Shown here piece after piece: positions 22,801 through 34,274 of a DNA stretch of 64,000 nt. The position numbers and the translations under genes are program-made. The stretch's first letter is position 1. Each line of letters begins with the position of its first letter. Origin of the DNA: Gordionus sp. m RMFG-2023 (taxonomy: Eukaryota; Nematomorpha; Gordioida; Chordodea; Parachordodidae); the NCBI RefSeq assembly GCF_954871325.1, contig NC_088775.1, forward strand, positions 13,741,561 to 13,805,560, written 5' to 3'. The notes beneath the pieces are model-generated. The model saw only the letters and a program-made list of their open reading frames with translations, was not told where the DNA came from and searched no databases.

Positions 22801-25800
22801 GCATAATTCGATTTTTTGCATAAAAAATATTGATTTCTGAATTACATTTGGTTCAGGGGGGGGGTGAAAAATTAATATAAATATAGGATCGGATCGGGTT
22901 TGTAATAGGATCGGTGAATAATATGTGGATCGGCACAGCCCTAACATAATATAATCAAAAGTCAAATTATTGTAATATATATATACTATATATAATTTAA
23001 AAAACACTCCATAAGGGTATGGTACGGGTTTATCATTTTTAAAAATCAAGCCATTACAACATTCTCTTTTAAAATCCCACATCATAAGAAAGACTGCTAA
23101 TTTTTTGCATAAAAAAATCCTTCAGGATGAAATCAGTATTTTTTGAAAGATCTTCTTTGAAACAATAATCTTTACAAAATTTCTGAGGATTTTTTTAAAA
23201 ACTTTGATTAATATTTTTTAGGTCATGGAGGCAAGCATATGAATTCAAATAGGTTCATGAAAGCTTAGAATAGTTTTGTTGAACATTTTGAGACGATCGA
23301 CCTAACAGGGTCCGATTTATGAACAACCCTTTGAACCCAGGGTAATATCATTTCAGGACGGGTTTAGACCCCCTTTAAGAAAAATAGGCTTCGATTAAAC
23401 TTCTGTTATCAAAATTTCCGCTAAAATGAGTTTAAAATTTCTGAATCCTATTTGGGTTTGCATCATTACCGCTAAGGTCTAATTTTTATTGGTGATGTTT
23501 CTTTGGGTCTAGGGTCGATTCTACTTGTCTATAATATCATAATCACTTAATATTACTTCATAATGGGCATCTTATTCAGTCCTACTTTCAATATTACTTT
23601 AACAATTGATAAAAGACAAACTTTTAACGAAGTTTTTTGTCCTTAGTAGTGTTCTTATACCGCTCTTTTTGAGCCGATTTTTAAAAACGGCTAACTAAAT
23701 ATTTCATCCTGAATAATATTATGCAAGCCTGAAGATTTTGTTAGTAGAAGGAACAAAGGTTTAGACATCTATTAGCAAAATCTCGAGGCTTAAATATTTT
23801 TCTGGCTAAAATATTGAGTTAGCCGTTTTTAAAAATCGGCTCAAAACGAGCCGTTTAACAACATTAGTCCTTAGGGTAAAATAATTAATTAATACTCAAA
23901 AAAATTAAATTTGGATTGTTAGAAAGGATTGAACAAATCGCCTAGAATAAGTGGAGCTATTGGTAAGTCTACCTTCTCCAAAGGAAACTCAACCATGTCA
24001 AATACAAGACGTGCCAAGCCTATTGTTAGTTTAGTTAAAAAACAAAAAACGAATACTTTGACTGGACCTAAAAATAAAACCATGAATAACGGTAATAATT
24101 ATTTTATACATATTTAATTAGTGGTGTTAAACTGCTCGATTTGAGCCTATTTTTAAAAAATAACTCAATGTTTTAGCCACAAATATATAGACTTCGCTAA
24201 TAGATATCCTAAACTTTTGTGAAATCTATGAACAAAATCTTCATTTCATAATATTTTTCTGGATAAAATATTTAGCTAGCCATTTTTAAAATTCGGCTTA
24301 ATACGAGCCTTTTAATAACATAAATATTTTTGTTATAACAATATAAGATTTTTAATTTTAAAAACACTTTTTAAAAATCAGATTTTTTTATTCTTTATTT
24401 CTTTTTAAAATAGGAAATATAATTTAGGCTTGGTTACTAAAGTTGTTAAATCAGAGCATGATAATAAAAATCTAATATTGTTAAACGGTTCTATTTACTC
24501 CGATTTTAAAAAAGGCTAACTCATTATTTTGTCCTGAAGATTTTGCTCATAAATGGCACAAAGGTTTGAACATTATTAGCAAAATCTCGAGGCTTAGGCA
24601 ATATTTTCTGACTAAAATATTGAGTTAGCCGTTTTTAAAAATCGACTTAATTCGAGTCATTCAACAACACTAAAAAATCTTTTAAGTAAAATTTAAAATA
24701 GACAGTTTGAGTTAGCCTCAATTTCAGACGATAAAACTAACCTTTATATCGTCTACCATTGTAAGCAGGGTTGCCAGGTCAAAATTTTCAAATTGCGGGA
24801 GAAATTAGGTATTTTGTGGGAGAAATATGAAAATTGCGGTAGAAATATAAAAATTGCTAAAAAAAAATTTTTCGGGCCTGCTGGCCTTCGGCCGGGATTT
24901 TAAATTGACTTAATTATCCGCCTATTATTTTTTATAATTAGTTTATATAAATACAATGTCGATAACTATTTTTCAAAATAAAATAACATCTTGATTTATT
25001 AAAATATATTAATTTAGAAACCAATGATCCTTTTTAAATATAAAACAATGTAAACAAAGATAAAGTTTTTTAAAAAACAAACGATTTATTTTGCAATATA
25101 AAAAATATATTTTATGCAAATGTCCCACAAAACATCCGCAATTGGAAATCTACCTTGTGTGTGTGTATAACATTATAGGGATTAGAAATTTGCAAAGTTA
25201 GGCCCAGCCCGTACCTGGGGCTTCGGGCCGGGCTTCTGCCTAATTCTATTTAAAATAATCGGGTTTGGGCTGGGCCTTTAAAAAAAATTCAGGCCGGGTC
25301 GGATTTTGAAATTTTTTTAAAATATATCTAAATTTATCAATTTTGTATTGAATTTTTTATGTAAAATAAAAAACAACATATAACATATGTCTTTTATTTT
25401 GAGTAATTATAAAAATTAATTTCTATACTTGAATAAATTCGGGTCAGGCAAGTTCGGTAAATTTTTTTTAAAAAAATTTCAGGTTCGAGATCACTAATAG
25501 GGATAGCGCTTAATTATCACGTATCAGATATCACGTTTAAATACATAATAAGGTAAGTACTCATTTCAATGATAATATTTTATTTATTATTGTTCAATCA
25601 CATTATTATAATCAGTGCAGGAGAGCGTATCTACATCCATTGCAAAACAAAAATATTCTCCAAAAATAAGAAATAATACAGATGTAACCACAGTTGCGGC
25701 AATTGTAATCACTTATCTTGTAGTACAACATTCACAGAGCTACTTATCATTACAATGTGGTAGAATCTTTCCCCATAATATTTAACGACTCCAAGATAAA

Positions 25801-28800
25801 TGAAAACTTTACTTGTAGAACAAAAATGAGCAAGGATCATCAATGTTTTAGAACCTGAATTCAGGAGGTCAATTCGATTTGAAAGATGGGCATACATATG
25901 CAATTCTAACAGATGCATCTAGCTATTTCAACAAAATTAAGGACGTTTCAAGAAAACTATTAAATTTCTTCCCCTTAAATAGTGAAAAATCCAAAGACAT
26001 AGTTAACCATATAATGGTAAATATAGCAGATTCAGGATTATCAATAAATTGCATGTCAGCTTTCTGATCTGATAATGCCTCAGTGAATTTGGAAAAACCC
26101 AGAGTGTATTTACAGAATTGTGTCAGCACAATGTTGGTTGCGATATGTTCCTATTACCCGCCATCGATAGAATCTTTTATAAACCTTTAAAAATATATTT
26201 CTTAAATAAAGATTATAAAAGCTGTCCTAACATTTTGATAATTTTTTTCAATAATGAATGGCAGAGGTATATTTAGATTAATTTCACATGTAGGAAATCT
26301 ACTACATGCTGTTAATGTGCAGTTGCAATCAGAAGAATCTTAACAAAAATTCACAAAATTATGCTGCAGATGTGTTCATCTTTACAGTTAAAAATTGACA
26401 ATAAATTTTATGGCGCCATTGCTAAAACTTAATTATATTTTATTTGAAATTTAAATAATAGAACTAAATGTTTACCGTCGTTATTGAGATATTTATAAAA
26501 TTCCTGGCATGACATAATATATATTTGCTCGGCCTCTTATGTTGTTAAAGCAATCCGATTTCTCTCCTTTTTCCAGGCAGACCTCATCAGGCTAAAAACG
26601 CGCTTTAGAATGAGGTAAGGAGAAGACATACTCGCAATTTTTTTCCAAGCATGGGGATTTATTGTTATAATTCTACCCGTTTCTCCTCTGCTTTTAGACA
26701 ATCTAACTTTAAGTATTTTGGCGAATCATAAAAAATAGAGAGAATTACATTCTCCTCAAACAAGATATCAATGTCTTTCGGTATTTTTAATATATTTATT
26801 AAATTATAAAAACCATCAATTGATGGTTTCTGTTCCAAGGTTATAATATTTATACCTTTGTAAATAGAGTTATTAAAATCAAATTTTGATTGTAAATATT
26901 CTAAAATTGTCTTAATAAAAATATCTGCTTCATTTAAAAATGTATTAATTAGAGTATTATGTGAACATTTTAATATAATTTTTTAGCAATAGCGCCATAA
27001 AATTTATTATCAATTTTTAACTGTAGAGATGAACAGTGTAGCATGATTTTGTGAATCTTTTTTAAAAAGAGTATTTAATTTAAACTTAATTTTTATAAGT
27101 TGCAAAGGAATATTAATTGTATGAAATAGATTTCCTATATGTGAAACGAATCCCAAATATGCCTCTGCCATTTCATACTCGAAAAAATTTTTAAAAATTT
27201 TAGGACAGCTTTTAAAATTTCTATTTAAGAAGTATTTTTTTTAAGGTTTGTAAAATTTTAAAATTCTATCGATGGCAGGTATTAATGACAACCACCTGAT
27301 AGGTATATTTCGCAACATCTCACACCATTCCAAGTTTTTAATTCATTAACTCTTTTAGTTGATAAATTTAATTCGTTAAAACATTTCATCACAATTATTT
27401 CGACATCCTCAGATAGTATATTCATTGCCTTCTTGCAAGAATTATGTAGTATATGGCATATACAGAATATTGGTATTAATTCATTATTGTGCTGCCTCAA
27501 TTCGGTAACTTTGGTTTTTGTCAAAATTTACAGAGGCATGATAAGGGCAGAAAGCTGACATGCAAATCATTGGTAACCATGAATCAGCTATATTTAATGT
27601 GGCTAGCTACATTGTTGGATTTTTCAATATCCGAGGAAATTTAACAGTTTTATTGAAATGTTCTTATTCTTGTTGAAATAGCGAAGGATCGAGGGAAATG
27701 TTTTAATATTTCCCTTATTAAATGCATCTGTTAGAATTTCATATGGATGCCCATCTTTCAAATCTTCTAGAATTGACCTCTAGGATTTAGGTACTAAAAC
27801 ACTTGTGATAGCCTTGCTCATTTTTGTTCTGCCACAAGTAAGGTTTGCACTTATATTGGAGTCGTTAAATATCATGAGAAAAAGATTCGACCCACATTGT
27901 GATGATATAGCTCTTTGAATGTTGAACTACATGATAAATGTATACGATTTCCGCAATGTAGTTGCATCTGTATTATTTATTATTTTTGAGAATATTTTTG
28001 TATTGCAATCTATGTAGATATACACCCGTGTACTGACTTATATGAATGAAAGATTTATTATGGGATATAAATAAAACAGGATAGAAAGAAATTTACAAAC
28101 TAGACATGTTTTTCGAATAATATTTAAAATTTATTTTAAAAATATAAAAATAATCAATTAATGTCTCTCAAAATTATTATTTATATATTAAAAACGTTAA
28201 AATACTAAAAAAAAATCGGGAGAAATTAAAAAATTGCGGTAGATTTTTGCGGGAGATTTTTAATTGAGGTAGTTTTGCGGGAGAGAGCTGTCTGCGTGTA
28301 AACTAAAAAATTGCTGGAGTCTCCCGCTGATGGGGAAGACATGGCAACCCTGATTGTAAGATTTCGTAAGTAGTATTTTTGAAATTGTTCAGGAGAGACA
28401 AAAAAACTATTTTAACTGTTATTATAATTATAATATATACTTATTAATGAATAATTAACTTTTAATTATAATACTTCTTCATTAGAATGGTTTTAAAAAT
28501 ATATATTAACATAAACGACTCCCAAGCCACTTACGAGTTTTTGTTAATCAGTTACGAGGATTTGATGCTTGTCTTTTCTTCGTTCCAATGTTATTTGATT
28601 TAAAAAATATACTAGTTTTTATTGGTTATTGAGATATAATTTTTTGAAAGATGATAGCTGGCTTATAGATGAACTCTTTTATCCAAAAAACGTATTTTGA
28701 AAAAGATGCTATTTATGAGCTCTTGAAGCGGTGCGATATTTAAATCCAAAGTAAGATAGAATGAAGGAAATATGGATTTAAATTTTATTTAATCTTCAAA

Positions 28801-30201
28801 AAAACATTTTTTATATATATAAAAATAGACTTCTTATATTTATAAATTTTGTATTTTAAAACATCAAATTATCGTAATTCATTATAAACAATTTCCTGGG
28901 GTTATTTATGGAAACTTGATGCACATTAAAGTCACGCTGCCACCATCATTTGGACAATTTGAAAATTTAAAACTATTTGTTGTGGATATCAATACAATTT
29001 CTTGTGGAAATAAAGTACCCTCCGGGCAATAATGATCTACATTAAATATGCTGTATTTTAGTATATATCGCCGCCAATTAGCCCTAACCATGTATAAGAG
29101 TTAGGGGAAATGCTTTCGACTTATATAACGAAAATTTTAAGTGTTGCTAGATTCTATACGTGATTTCTAACGTTAAATTTACATATTTTTGCTAAATTGA
29201 TTAAAAGAAGAAAACGTCCGCATTGGACTTTGAAAACCCATAACCCGGGATATATTTGAGCTAGAGCATTAAAATTTTGATTTTTATAAAATGCACACGC
29301 TATTTAATTAGCAAGGTCCTGTTTTTTTTGATATAAATATTAATTAAATATTTTTTAACTGTAATAAAACCGTTAATTAAAATTGTGTCGGTAAAATGTA
29401 TCGGTTATTTTATAGCAATACAGCTAAAAATGTATCTCAATAAATAATACAAATACATTATATTAAAATATAACTAAATAGTATAACTTATAATTTACAT
29501 GTATATAACGATTCTGTTGCTGAAACTGAAATGCCGTGATTTTTTAAGTTAATATCAAATATAGATAAGGCTCCAATTATACTGAAAGTACCCTGAATCA
29601 ATGCTCTCTTTAAATTATTGGCTACTACTACAGACTAATCGAATTGGCCAATTTACAAATATCAGATGTAATGTATTTGATACATAAAAAAATCTTTCCA
29701 TAATGAAGCCTATGAAATTCGGTTTGATTTTGAGTAGTGCCCGATTTGGGTCGATTTTTAAAACGGCCCGATTAAGATTTTAGCCAAATTAATATTGTGT
29801 AAGCATCAAGATTTGGCAAGTAGAACAAACCTTTCTGCCATCTATGAACAAAATCACCAGGCTTACAATATTATTTTGGTTATAATCTTAATTAGGCCGT
29901 TTTTAAAAATTGACTCGAATCGGGTTTTTTAACAACACAAAGTTTGAGGTTTCTAAATTTGAATGATAAATATAATAGGTGACTATCTTGTATTACACTA
30001 TAATTATGCCCTTTTAAAATAATATATTTCTTCTCCGTTTTATGGCGATTTCCAGTTTTACCCAGGTGTAGGCCTTTAAAATAATATGTATTTCAAATAA
30101 ATATAAAATTAGTTACCAAGGTTATGGAGTTCAGTTTTGCCACTGATAAAAGAGCCCAGCAATGGAAATTGGCACAGGAAGCAAAGGATAAAAAGAAATG
30201 A
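19845..30201 (+). CDS. TPX2: TPX2-like spindle assembly factor, compact (289 aa), 7 exons
   Basis: Microtubule-associated protein that binds Aurora A and promotes spindle microtubule nucleation. Exons: 19845-19929, 20076-20121, 20164-20338, 20386-20556, 20959-21093, 23923-24091, 30113-30201; all introns GT-AG, phases consistent, total 870 nt. Residues 4-14 WDFEAPQFYDF and 25-29 DEWFG resemble the vertebrate Aurora-A-binding N-terminus (YDAPSDFINF, then DSWF). Residues 84-96 PKSPMLSTRLRIR, 129-136 PFSFETKD, 160-171 AYEFKANPIPNI and 266-275 EFSFATDKRA match repeated TPX2 motifs in the right order. Vertebrate TPX2 is about 750 aa, so this is a much shortened form. Exon joining is by eye. An extra exon-like stretch at 24428-24470 (GLVTKVVKSEHDNKN) fits the frame after exon 6 but is cut by a MITE; the chain closes cleanly without it. 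Introns 5 and 6 (2.8 and 6.0 kb) hold transposons. Confidence 0.85.
21094..22225. other. TPX2 intron 5, left part
   Basis: AT-rich intron. A hairpin-forming stretch (AGCTATGTCAATA ... TATTGACATAGCT) lies at about 21328-21415. No exon seen. Confidence 0.5.
22226..22943. mobile_element. MITE with AGGGCTGTGCCGAT termini, about 0.7 kb
   Basis: The left end AGGGCTGTGCCGATA and the right end (read inward) AGGGCTGTGCCGATC are inverted, and the sub-terminal GATCGG/ATCGGATCGG stretches also mirror each other. The ends resemble hAT termini, but I could not confirm a target duplication. Inside, a roughly 43-bp unit (TATGGTATATTATTTATATTTTAAA...) repeats two to three times at 22555-22660. A truncated right-end copy is at 54350-54470. 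Located in TPX2 intron 5. Confidence 0.75.
23647..23866. mobile_element. hAT-type MITE, TAGTGTTG family, copy 1
   Basis: A 220-bp element with inverted ends TAGTGTT...GAGCCGATTTTTAAAAACGG and its reverse complement. It is flanked by a perfect 8-bp duplication GTCCTTAG (23639-23646 and 23867-23874). No coding capacity. It lies 56 bp before TPX2 exon 6. Confidence 0.92.
24119..24322. mobile_element. hAT-type MITE, TAGTGTTG family, copy 2
   Basis: Same family as copy 1: left end TAGTGGTGTTAAACTGCTCGA, right end mirrors it. It starts 27 bp after TPX2 exon 6. The flanking 8-mers no longer match clearly. Confidence 0.85.
24474..24672. mobile_element. hAT-type MITE, TAGTGTTG family, copy 3
   Basis: Same family. 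It is flanked by an 8-bp duplication AAAAATCT (24466-24473 and 24673-24680). The insertion falls within or right after the exon-like stretch 24428-24470 of TPX2 intron 6. Confidence 0.88.
25183..25496. mobile_element. MITE nested in the hAT, 314 bp
   Basis: It is flanked by a perfect 8-bp duplication ATAGGGAT (25175-25182, 25497-25504). The interior has mirrored GGCCCAGCCCG/CGGGCCGGGC and GGGCTGGGCC stretches. No coding frame. Confidence 0.82.
25625..26440 (+). repeat. Left arm of the hAT inverted duplication
   Basis: Reads the same way as the reverse complement of about 28015-26985, with identity I judge at roughly 80-85%. Examples are GATTTGAAAGATGGGCAT at 25877 against its reverse complement near 27755, and ATTGACAATAAATTTTATGGCGCCATTGC at 26393 against the mirror near 27010. 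A stretch of about 200 bp present in the right arm (around 27300-27500) is missing here. Short open frames within it (such as 25879-26067) are transposase debris. Confidence 0.85.
26980..28020 (-). pseudogene. Right arm: hAT transposase fragment
   Basis: Minus-strand coding debris of a hAT transposase of the kind that carries a KHSxSY...CGRTK stretch. The block 27524-27282 reads QHNNELIPIFCICHILHNSC and further helices of the catalytic domain. The C-terminal part continues to about 26500, outside the duplicated arm. Multiple stops and shifts; no intact protein. Confidence 0.75.
28361..29734. other. TPX2 intron 6, middle
   Basis: AT-rich intron sequence. A 61-codon minus-strand frame at 28906-29091 resembles nothing I know. 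No element end recognised. Confidence 0.4.
29735..29940. mobile_element. hAT-type MITE, TAGTGTTG family, copy 4
   Basis: Inverted ends (TAGTGCCCGATTTGGG / CCCGATTCGAG inward) with the family's middle sequence. The flanking 8-mers ATTTTGAG and AGTTTGAG agree at 7 of 8 bases. It lies near the end of TPX2 intron 6. Confidence 0.88.
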
Positions 30202-31736
30202 ATAATTATAATTATTTTTAAGAAAAATTTATAACCACACTTTTCTACAAAAATAATTATATAATTGATATTGACTTAAAATTTATTTTAACTATATTTT
30301 AAATTATTTTTTTTATGGATTATAGAAAATTTTAACATATATTTTTATATTTCTTCTTTTTTATATCAAAAAATTTTTTAAAATGGATAATAATAAATGA
30401 TTTTATATAATATTTTCGAAAATAAATTGAAATTTTTACCATTATATTTCATTGACTATTGATAATTTATTTTACCCTTTTCCTTCGCCTGTAATTTTTT
30501 TTACCTCATGATTTACTTTATTAATATGTTATGTATATTCATAACATAATAATTTGAATTAATAACAAATAATAAATTTAACAAATAATAAAATTTTATT
30601 TTCAAAATTTATTATTCTTTATTTCATATTCTAATTTCTAACTTCTAAGCCTTTTTTTGTATAGGAATGCAATGCCATGACTAGACATTAATGTATTAGT
30701 TAATTCATTAAAATGCATCTAAAAGTAGGTATAAAGGAGTTCAGTAAACGAAATTTAGTGGTCTGATAAATTTTATTTATTTTATGAGCAGGCCACAAAA
30801 TGATGTCTATAACTGATTACTTTATTTACATACAATTATTGGATCAATCGTCAATTTAGGAATTAATATATATCATATGACATGACATGACTTTAGCTTG
30901 AACCATATTGTATTTAAATTACTTTAAAGTTGGACTTGTAAAAGGCCCATTTATCGATACGGTTTCCATTATTTCCTTCTATTCTTTAAAAAGTGCGCGA
31001 AGATATTACAACAAAAATATCGGAATAAATGATATACTTATTTATTTTTTTCAAAAGATGTTGAGCGGATTTTATATTTTAGGAACATTTTCTTTTAAAA
31101 AATAAAATTGTAAATATTAAAAAGATATATTCCGCTTTTTTAAAAAAATTCTATTATGTTCCAATGTCGCTTTAATTAAAGGGGCACTTATCTATCCAGG
31201 ATAAGATCTTGAGCGGTAAAAGCGCGTTTTTCAGCATCCCAGAAATTTTAAGTCTGTCCTATTTGACTTGTTTTTTCAGTATTTATATATAAAATATTTA
31301 GTCGCTACGAGCAATAATATTTTTAAAAATATATAATCAGTACCCTTTTTATTTGGGGCACGAAATATGACGTATTAGATTTATTGGAATTTTAGGGGAT
31401 TTATTTTTTAAAAACAAAATCTAATACTCATTTTTTCACAATTTGCCTAATTTTCCAATTATTAATTTTTTATAAATATTTATTAATTATTCCTTCAGCC
31501 CAAGGTTGCAAAATGTTTTTTTATTCAAAAATGTGAATCTATTTTTCTCTTTTTATAATGACGGGCCTCAAAAATATATGGGCCTGAATAGAAATCTTAT
31601 TCAGATTTACAATACCTTGTTTATTCCGATAGACATTTATTTTAGCCACTTTATATTTTATTTTTAAGAATTTTTCTTATATTATTTTCACTAAAAATTA
31701 ATACACAGAGCCATAGTAGAGTAAATTATAAATTAG
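30202..31736. other. No gene seen downstream of TPX2
   Basis: AT-rich sequence presumably including the TPX2 3' UTR. A 65-codon plus-strand frame at 30908-31105 has no recognisable domain. No polyadenylation site can be assigned with confidence. Confidence 0.4.
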
Positions 31737-32234
31737 CAGCGTCTACATGAACGGGGGCGGGGGTTGGATAAATTTATTGGGGGGTGGGAGGGTTATCTAT
31801 TAAATTTTTAGATAAATAGGACAAAATATATTGCTATAAAAATTAATACTTTATTATAGACCTATTATAAAACAATGATATTGCTGATAATCGACTAAAT
31901 CTAATAAATCTTTCTGCTCTCCTTTTAAATGTAATTTAAAAGGGTTAGATATTCTCAGCAAACTCATATTGATGCCAAACAATATGCTATAATATTGCAT
32001 TCATTATAAATGAGGGGGTTTTTAATTGAATTCATGATCTATTAACTCTAATATTCACAATATTTTGGTAGTTGGTAGTAAATAATTTAAGTTATCTTTT
32101 AAAATTTATGAAAGGAGTACGAATATAATAAAAAAATGTGTAATTAATAATGTGAAAACATCGCCACCGAAGCTGGCGGAAATTTTCAGGAAGGAAGGCA
32201 TAGATTCAATGAAAATCCTGTCATGTATACGCTG
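31737..32234. mobile_element. hAT MITE with CAGCGT(C/A)TACATGA termini
   Basis: A 498-bp element with inverted ends CAGCGTCTACATGA and (inward) CAGCGTATACATGA. The left end is G-rich, as in the 5.5-kb hAT. The right end carries CGCCACCGAAGCTGGCGG, matching CGCGGCCGAAGACCGCG near 18630. The flanking 8-mers TAAATTAG and GATATTAG agree at 6 of 8. A non-autonomous relative of the hAT at 13188-18722. Confidence 0.85.
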
Positions 32235-32904
32235 GATATTAGGTATATATAGCCATCTCATTTTGAAATTTCACCTATAAAAATAAACTCCAGTATTTCT
32301 TAAAAAACAATTCACATGAGGCATATATTTCTAAGTTCATATTTAATTAAAAAGATCAGTTGTTCACAGGGGCTTTTGGACCTCCTTCCCTCTCCCCTAC
32401 CAAACCATAACAAGCAAAAATAGAAAATAATTTTATCGCCCTCCTATCACCGCCCAGCAGTAGAAGTCCGTTAATCATAAAATAATTGCCAATAACCGGT
32501 CAGATATCCGGCTAACGATAAACACAAATTTTAAAAAATTAATGAGTATTTCTTTTTTTAAAATATGATTTATAAATCTAAACCATAAATCTCTTAACAC
32601 AAAAATATATAATCTTATTTATAAATTAATATAAATAGATTTTATAATATCTTAGGTTGTATAAATAATTTATGTAGAAATATGGGAAATTATATAATTT
32701 TTCAAAATTACTTTTTTCAAGAATATCAAAATTTTCATTTTCCTTTACCGCCTATATTCCATCAACTTTGCTTAAAATACCGTAGTTTTTAATAGTCCAT
32801 AAGTTTTTATTTCGGATAGGAAACATTTGGATAGGATCTATAATACACCAACAGATAATACTTTCTAAACAATCATATTAAGTCAAAAGTCCTTTTTCTA
32901 TAAA

Positions 32905-34270
32905 ATATCGTGTCATTTATTTAGGAGTTGTTATTGATAAATCCGTATATTTCTATTCAGATATGGTAAAACTCACCCAGAATGCACCAAAAGATAAGAG
33001 TATACCACAACTTAGATCTTTTCTTCGGCTCGCGAAATATCAACATTTTATTAAAAATCTACATAGTAAAGCTGCGCCATAACATAAGTTTTCTATCGGT
33101 GAATCAAAGAGGAACAAATTTCTTTTGAGCAGGGAGTTATTGTTTATGAGGAAACATACAACTTATTCAGGATTAGAAACGGTATTCTTCATTATTATTT
33201 TGCCATCGACAAGTCTGGAAGTAAAAGTTATTGCTGTAGCATTATCAAGACCATACTTGATGTGGAAGAGAATCAAGATTCATGAAAAGCCTCATGTGCC
33301 AAAAAGTATTTTAAGAAATGTGTTGATGCAGGGTTATTAAAAAAAGGGCAGGACATATTTAGAAAATTTTTAATTCAGGATCAAGAACTATTTTTACTAT
33401 TGTTGAAGAGGTATTTGTTGGCCTTAGCATCATTGAATGTGATATGATGTCAATCAAATTAAGAAATGTGGTGATAGAAATAATTCTGGTGAATCCCGAA
33501 GAAAATATGACTAAATTAATATTTAGATTATTGCTGGAGGTCCTGGTGCGATATTACGATATTGATAGAGATAGGTTGATGAAATAACATATTATTCCTA
33601 GCCTTTAGAAGTTGACTATTGGTTAATTGTGGTGGATTTCTACTCGAAATGGTTAGAGATTGACCTGATGTAGAATACTTCAGAGGAAGCGATGATCAAA
33701 AGTTTGCTAGGTTCGAAATACCTACATATAAAGTGTCAAAATAATGAAATGCAGTTTATATATGAGGAATTTCATCGCAATGAAATTAGCATATGTCATA
33801 TATGGTCCACCCACTCCATATCATCACCTAAATAAATAAATTGACTATCCTTACCCTACTTTAAAACTTAATATTGGGCTATAAGAGAGTTCATCTTGGA
33901 TCTGTAATAGGCTTTAACACAAGTTATAGCGACCATTTAATGGAGGAGCATAGCTCACGGGGAGATCTCTTATCAATGATTATGTTCTGTAAGACAAGTA
34001 AAAACTAATTTAGATTGGATTACGCCTAGAGGCGGAATATGAAAATGAAAAGCCAATGCGAGAAGTCAAAATAATACTCAAAAAAAAATTTTTTTAAATT
34101 TATATGGCTAAATAACGAGAGTATCAAATATTAGAGATAGAACAGGTTGTTACTTTTATATCGTAGAGATTCCTAACGAATGCTGCATAAATTTGCAGCA
34201 GTTGAGATCGTACAGTAATTCTGAACAGAATTAATATTGCCAAATCAATGATGGAAAAAAAATAATCGGT
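32905..34270 (+). mobile_element. Ty3/Gypsy-type LTR retrotransposon fossil
   Basis: Plus-strand remains show, in order, a region like the end of reverse transcriptase and the start of RNase H (about 32905-33110), further polymerase-region debris (to about 33340), and an integrase-core-like region (about 33590-33830), possibly with integrase tail sequence to about 34270. No LTRs were found at the edges. It is heavily broken (many interruptions) and looks old. Family placement rests on the RT/RNase H to integrase order and motif feel. Confidence 0.7.
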
Positions 34271-34274
34271 TATG

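Larger units (their letters stand above)
24766..28352 (-). mobile_element. hAT element with inverted duplication of transposase sequence
   Basis: The ends CAGGGTTGCCAGGTC and (inward) CAGGGTTGCCATGTC are inverted and flanked by a perfect 8-bp duplication ATTGTAAG (24758-24765, 28353-28360). Sub-terminal motifs of the type ATTGCGG(G/T)AGA are repeated at both ends, as in hAT transposase-binding regions. On the minus strand from about 28020 to 26500 run hAT transposase fragments, including CGRTK-like sequence and ICHILHNSCKKAMNILSEDV. A second, shorter copy of the 28020-26980 part lies in the opposite orientation at about 25625-26440. The element also contains a nested MITE. It lies in TPX2 intron 6. 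Confidence 0.88.

Noticed and set aside
28906-29091. Possible minus-strand exon within TPX2 intron 6
   Set aside because: No homology seen, no neighbouring exon with matching phase.
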